Shown here: one piece after another, positions 60,252 to 64,000 of the stretch
How the letters are laid out: every line of letters begins with the position of its first letter
How positions within the stretch are numbered: the first letter of the stretch is position 1
Assembly: GCF_003130795.1 (NCBI RefSeq)
Contig: NZ_CP029353.1
Span: 2,371,501-2,435,500 of the forward strand
Length of the DNA: 64,000 nt
Source of the DNA: Azospirillum thermophilum
Lineage (GTDB): Bacteria; Pseudomonadota; Alphaproteobacteria; Azospirillales; Azospirillaceae
Direction: 5' to 3'
Translations under genes and position numbers: made by a program
The notes under the pieces: generated by a model
Database searches by the model: none
Told to the model about the DNA's origin: nothing
Seen by the model: the letters and a program-made list of their open reading frames with translations, nothing else

Positions 60252-63164
60252 GTGACCGCCACGCCTGCAGACGGCATCGCCTCTCCGGCAGACCAGCGCC
60301 CCGGCGCGCCGCACCGTCGCCGCATCGTCCTGCGGCTCGCCCTGCTCGGCCTGATGATCGCGGCCCTCGCCGCCGGCGCCGTGATCGACCTGCAGCGGGC
60401 GCGCGACCGGGCGGTGGACGGGGCGCTCCGCCATGCCCGCAACCTCGCCCTGACGCTGGAGGTCGATGCCGCCGCGGTGATGCGCGCCGCCGACCGCGCC
60501 GCCCTGGCGGTGGTGGATGGCGAGACCGCCCGATACCGGACCGGCGAAGCACTCGACGAACGGCCGGGTGGAAGGTTGGCCGATGCCATCCGCCGCCCGC
60601 AGGGGGCCGATCATTCGGTGCCCTCCCTGCTGCTCGCCGGGCCGGACGGAACGCTGCTGGCCTCGGCGGGGGACGAGCCGGTGACGCAGGACGCCGCCCG
60701 CGCGCTGGCCGAGGCCTACCACAGGGCGCCGGCGACCGCCCCGCTGCTGACCGTCCCCTTCCCCGGGCCGCGGGGCGGGGACTGGCGGATGGCGGTCGGC
60801 CGGCCGGTCCCCGGGGCCGGCGGGGAGCCGGCCGCGATCGCCGGCGCGGTCATCGACCTGCGGCGCTTCGCACGCTTCTACGCCTCGCTGGACGTCGGCG
60901 AGCGCGGCATGGTCACGCTGTGGGCGGCGGACGGCGCGGTGCTGGCCCGCCATCCGCAGGACGAGGCGCTGGCCGCCGACCCCTTCGCCCAGGCCCCGCT
61001 CGCCCCGGCGGTCGGCTCGGGCAAGCGGGAGCAGACGCTCCACGGCCCGTCGCCGCTCGACGGGGAGGAGCGGATCGCCGCCGTGCGGGCGATCGAAGGC
61101 TGGCCTTTGGCCGTCTCGGTCCGCATGAGCGCCACCGACTATCTCGCCGCCTGGCGTCAGGGCGTCGTGCAGCGCGCGGTGGAGACGGCGGCGCTGTCGG
61201 CCGTGCTGATCCTGGTCGCCGGCATCATGCTGCGCCAGCTCGGCCGGCTGGAGGACACCACCGCCGCCCTGCGGGAGAGCGAGCGGCGCTCCCAGGCGGT
61301 CTTCGACAGCGCCTTCCAGATCATGGGGCTGCTGACGCCGGACGGCCGGGTGCTGGCCGCCAACCGCCCGGCCGCCGACCTCGCCGGCGAGCGGCATGAG
61401 GATCTCGCCGGGCGCCCCGCCTGGGAGGTGGCCGGCTGGGCGCCGACGCCCCGGGCGGCGGAGCACATGCGCGAGCGGATCGCCGAGGCCGCCGCCGGCC
61501 GCTTCGTCCGCTACGAGGCGAACCTGGAATCGCCCTACCGGCGCCGGGTCCTGGACGTGTCGATCAAGCCGGTGCGCGACGAATCGCGCCGCGTCTCCTT
61601 CCTGGTGGTCGAGGCGCGCGACATGACCGAGCGCAAGCAGGTCGAGGTGGAGCTGAAGGACAGCGAGCAGCGCATGCGCTCCTACCTCAGCGCCGCCATG
61701 GAGGGCGTCTTCGTCAGCGACCCCGCCGGGCGCTATGTCGACGCCAACCCCGCCGCCTGCCAGTTGCTGGGCTACAGCCGGCCGGAGATCCTGGCGATGC
61801 GGGTGACCGACCTGATCGCCCCGGACCACCCGCTGTCGGAGGCCAGCCTCGCCGGCTTCCGCGCCGTGCGCGGCCAGGGCGTGTTCCGCGGCGAGATGGC
61901 GCTGCGCCACAAGAGCGGCGAGACGGTGCTGGCCGAGGTCAACGCGGTGCGGCTCGACGACGGCCACTTCCTCGGCGTGATCCGCGACGTGACCGAGCGC
62001 CGCCGGGCGGAACGGGCGCTGCGCGCCAGCACCGGGCGGCTCACCGCCCTGATCCGCGCCCTGCCCGACCTCGTCCTCATCCTCGACGAGGAGGGGGTCT
62101 ACCGCGAGGTGATCGCCAACGACACCGAGTCGCTGCTGGTCGCCCCCAGCGCCTCGCTCGTCGGGCGCCGGGTGGAGGAGGTGCTTCCCCCCGACGACGC
62201 CCGGATGGCGATGGAGGCGATCCGCCGGACGCTGGAGACCGGACAGCCGCAGCGCGTCGACTATGCGCTGACCGTGCAGGCCGGCCTGCGCTGGTTCGAG
62301 GGTCGCACCCAGGTGCTGACGACGGGATTCGACCTGCGGCCGATGGTGCTGGTGCTGACCCGCGACGTCACCGACCGGGTGCTGGCGGCGGAACGGCTGG
62401 CCGCCGCCAAGGAGCAGGCGGAGACGGCTGCCCGCAGCAAGAGCACCTTCCTCGCCACCATGAGCCACGAGCTGCGCACGCCGCTGAACGCCATCATCGG
62501 CTTCTCGGAGATCATGCTGCACGAGCTGTTCGGGCCGATGGGCAGCCAGCGCTACCTGGACTATGCCCGCAACATCCAGAACAGCGGCCGCCATCTGCTG
62601 GAGCTGATCAACGACGTGCTGGACATGTCGAAGCTGGAGGCCGGCCGCTACATGCTGGAGGAGGCCTGGGTGGAGGTGCCGGAGGCGCTGCAGTCCTGCC
62701 TCGCTCTCGCCTCCGCCCCGGCGGAGAAGGGCGAGGTCGTGCTGGCGCTGTCGGCGGCACCGGAGCTGCCGCTGCTGCTGGCCGACGAGCGGGCGCTGCG
62801 CCAGGTCGTGCTGAACCTGCTGTCCAACGCGGTGAAGTTCACCCCGCCGGGCGGACGGGTCACGGTGGAGGCCGGGCTGCGGCCGGACGGCCGCTTCGCC
62901 GTCACGGTGACCGACACCGGCATCGGCATCGCCGCCGACGCGCTTCCCCGCCTCGCCCAGCCCTTCCAGCAGGCCGACAGCTCGATCACCCGCCGCTTCG
63001 GCGGGACCGGCCTCGGGCTGTCGATCAGCCGCAGCCTCATGGAGCTGCATGGCGGATCGCTGGAGATCGCCAGCGTCGAGGACGAGGGCACCACCGTCAC
63101 CCTGCTCTTCCCCGCCGAACGCCTCAGCGGCCGCAAGGCGGCCGCCGCGGCCCTGACGGGGTGA
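60252..63164 (+). CDS. Multi-PAS sensor histidine kinase of PleC/DivJ (PdhS) type
   Basis: 970 residues from a GTG at 60252; an in-frame ATG at 60150 is less likely. Membrane helix IVLRLALLGLMIAALAAGAVIDL, extracytoplasmic CACHE-like sensor, second helix AVETAALSAVLILVAGIMLRQLG, then three or more PAS domains (IMGLLTPDGRVLAANRPAADL; EGVFVSDPAGRYVDANPAACQLLGYS; ALPDLVLILDEEGVYREV). HisKA: MSHELRTPLNAIIGFSEIMLHELFGPMGSQRYLDYARNI with His739, followed by SGRHLLELINDVLDMSKLEAG. HATPase: NLLSNAVKFTPPGG, DTGIGIAADALPR, GGTGLGLSI. The HisKA helix matches the DivJ/PleC group that acts on DivK. No receiver domain. Confidence 0.85.
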   Translation: MTATPADGIASPADQRPGAPHRRRIVLRLALLGLMIAALAAGAVIDLQRARDRAVDGALRHARNLALTLEVDAAAVMRAADRAALAVVDGETARYRTGEALDERPGGRLADAIRRPQGADHSVPSLLLAGPDGTLLASAGDEPVTQDAARALAEAYHRAPATAPLLTVPFPGPRGGDWRMAVGRPVPGAGGEPAAIAGAVIDLRRFARFYASLDVGERGMVTLWAADGAVLARHPQDEALAADPFAQAPLAPAVGSGKREQTLHGPSPLDGEERIAAVRAIEGWPLAVSVRMSATDYLAAWRQGVVQRAVETAALSAVLILVAGIMLRQLGRLEDTTAALRESERRSQAVFDSAFQIMGLLTPDGRVLAANRPAADLAGERHEDLAGRPAWEVAGWAPTPRAAEHMRERIAEAAAGRFVRYEANLESPYRRRVLDVSIKPVRDESRRVSFLVVEARDMTERKQVEVELKDSEQRMRSYLSAAMEGVFVSDPAGRYVDANPAACQLLGYSRPEILAMRVTDLIAPDHPLSEASLAGFRAVRGQGVFRGEMALRHKSGETVLAEVNAVRLDDGHFLGVIRDVTERRRAERALRASTGRLTALIRALPDLVLILDEEGVYREVIANDTESLLVAPSASLVGRRVEEVLPPDDARMAMEAIRRTLETGQPQRVDYALTVQAGLRWFEGRTQVLTTGFDLRPMVLVLTRDVTDRVLAAERLAAAKEQAETAARSKSTFLATMSHELRTPLNAIIGFSEIMLHELFGPMGSQRYLDYARNIQNSGRHLLELINDVLDMSKLEAGRYMLEEAWVEVPEALQSCLALASAPAEKGEVVLALSAAPELPLLLADERALRQVVLNLLSNAVKFTPPGGRVTVEAGLRPDGRFAVTVTDTGIGIAADALPRLAQPFQQADSSITRRFGGTGLGLSISRSLMELHGGSLEIASVEDEGTTVTLLFPAERLSGRKAAAAALTG

Positions 63165-63193
63165 CCGCGGGAGGAGCGGCGGCCGGCCTCAGC

Positions 63194-64000
63194 TCAGGCC
63201 AGCGCCGCTTCCTTCTCGGCGATCACCGCGGCGATGCGGGCGCGCTCGGCGGCGGTCAGGCGCAGGCTGGCGCTCTTGAGCTGGCCGCAGGCGGCCATGA
63301 TGTCCTCGCCGCGCGGGGTGCGGACCGGGCTGGCGTATCCGGCATTGTTGACGATGTCGCCGAACAGCTGGATCGCCCGGTCGGTCGACCGCTCGTAGGG
63401 CGCGCCCGGCCAGGGGTTGAAGGGGATCAGGTTGATCTTGGCCGGAACGCCCTCCAGCAGCCTGACCAGCGCGCGGGCGTCGGCCGGGCTGTCGTTGATG
63501 CCCTTCAGCATCACGTATTCGAAGGTGATCCGCCGCGCGTTGGACAGGCCGGGATAGGTCCGGCAGGCGTCCATCAGCTCGGCCAGCGGATACTTCTTGT
63601 TGATCGGCATGATGATGTCGCGCAACTCGTCGGTGACGGCGTGCAGGCTGACCGCGAGGTTGACGTTCAGCTCCTCGCCGCAGCGCCGCATCATCGGCAC
63701 CACGCCCGAGGTCGACAGCGTGATGCGCCGCTTGGAAATGGCGATGCCGTCGCCGTCCATGACGATCTTCAGCGCCTTGGCGACGTTGTCGTAATTGAAC
63801 AGCGGTTCGCCCATGCCCATCATGACGATGTTGGACAGCATCCGCCCGTCCGGCGGCGCCGGCCATTCGCCGAGCGCGTCGCGCGCCAGCATGACCTGCG
63901 CCACGATCTCCGCCGCCGACAGGTTGCGCACCAGAAGCTGCGTGCCGGTGTGGCAGAAGCGGCAGGTCAGCGTGCAGCCGACCTGGGAGGAGACGCAGAG
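63194..64000 (-). CDS. rlmN: 23S rRNA/tRNA adenine-C2 methyltransferase RlmN, 5' end outside window
   Basis: The minus-strand frame is open to the window edge. It contains the radical-SAM cluster [19 protein letters not shown], then [74 protein letters not shown] and the mechanistic Cys region [18 protein letters not shown]. RlmN methylates A2503 of 23S rRNA and A37 of some tRNAs. The N-terminal part lies beyond 64000. Convergent with the PAS kinase, 29 bases away. Confidence 0.96.
   Translation of the reverse strand, partial: LCVSSQVGCTLTCRFCHTGTQLLVRNLSAAEIVAQVMLARDALGEWPAPPDGRMLSNIVMMGMGEPLFNYDNVAKALKIVMDGDGIAISKRRITLSTSGVVPMMRRCGEELNVNLAVSLHAVTDELRDIIMPINKKYPLAELMDACRTYPGLSNARRITFEYVMLKGINDSPADARALVRLLEGVPAKINLIPFNPWPGAPYERSTDRAIQLFGDIVNNAGYASPVRTPRGEDIMAACGQLKSASLRLTAAERARIAAVIAEKEAALA

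Noticed and set aside
1..64000. Insertion sequences, transposases, integrases, attachment sites or phage genes
   Set aside because: No transposase or integrase motifs, no terminal inverted repeats with target duplications, and no structural phage genes were seen; the only tRNA is not followed by an integrase or partial tRNA copy.

Overview
The window is a chromosome-like segment with very high G+C and strong third-position GC bias. Its gene content points to an alphaproteobacterium of the Rhodospirillales, most like Azospirillum. The evidence is the order divL-like kinase / tsaE / amgK / murU / addB / addA / trxA, an AddAB recombination nuclease instead of RecBCD, system I cytochrome c maturation split into ccmAB and ccmCDEFGHI, PleC/DivJ-type histidine kinases, and a 2-oxoacid:ferredoxin oxidoreductase. 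The genus is inferred, not demonstrated. I see no insertion sequence, prophage, plasmid or CRISPR array.

Layout. 1-4.7 kb: MscS-type channel (3' end outside the window), a degenerate GGDEF/EAL-like protein and a sulfite-oxidase-like molybdoenzyme. 4.7-7.9 kb: korA-korB-ferritin-like operon behind a structured leader. 8-9.1 kb: orphan AapJ-like amino-acid binding protein. 9.3-15.3 kb: hybrid histidine kinase and a DivL-like kinase. 15.3-19.6 kb: OmpR/EnvZ-type two-component system divergent from a Spy/CpxP-like periplasmic protein, then a ferredoxin-NADP reductase. 19.9-30.6 kb: small conserved gene, tsaE, amgK, murU, addB, two unrecognised genes of lower G+C, addA, trxA. 30.7-36.7 kb: ccmIHGFEDC on the minus strand. 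36.9-41.5 kb: metalloprotease, phhB, the yggT-DUF167-folD-corA-modD operon and tRNA-Ala(CGC). 41.7-45.7 kb: glutathione-peroxidase-like protein and a basic-amino-acid ABC transporter. 45.8-49.2 kb: tandem AspT/YidE-type antiporters. 49.7-52.9 kb: ccmAB, a uracil-DNA-glycosylase-family protein, a sirtuin and a low-molecular-weight phosphatase. 53-64 kb: HisKA_2 kinase, a secreted protein, EamA exporter, YkvA protein, SDR dehydrogenase, rhodanese, argG, two paralogous mini membrane proteins, a multi-PAS kinase and rlmN (5' end outside).

How the genes work together. CcmAB and CcmCDEFGHI together make a complete cytochrome c maturation pathway although they lie 13 kb apart. AmgK and MurU form a peptidoglycan-recycling pair. 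KorAB would generate reduced ferredoxin, which the ferredoxin-NADP reductase could exchange with NADPH. The Cpx-like two-component system probably controls the adjacent Spy-like gene.

A major caveat: eleven single-base-scale reading-frame breaks interrupt otherwise well conserved genes (HK, RR, spy-like, fnr, addB, addA three times, corA, second antiporter, SDR). All but one are repaired by restoring one G or C, usually in a G or C run. A perfect 129-bp tandem duplication also lies inside fnr. This looks more like base-calling or assembly error than genuine gene decay, and coordinates of those genes should be read with that in mind.
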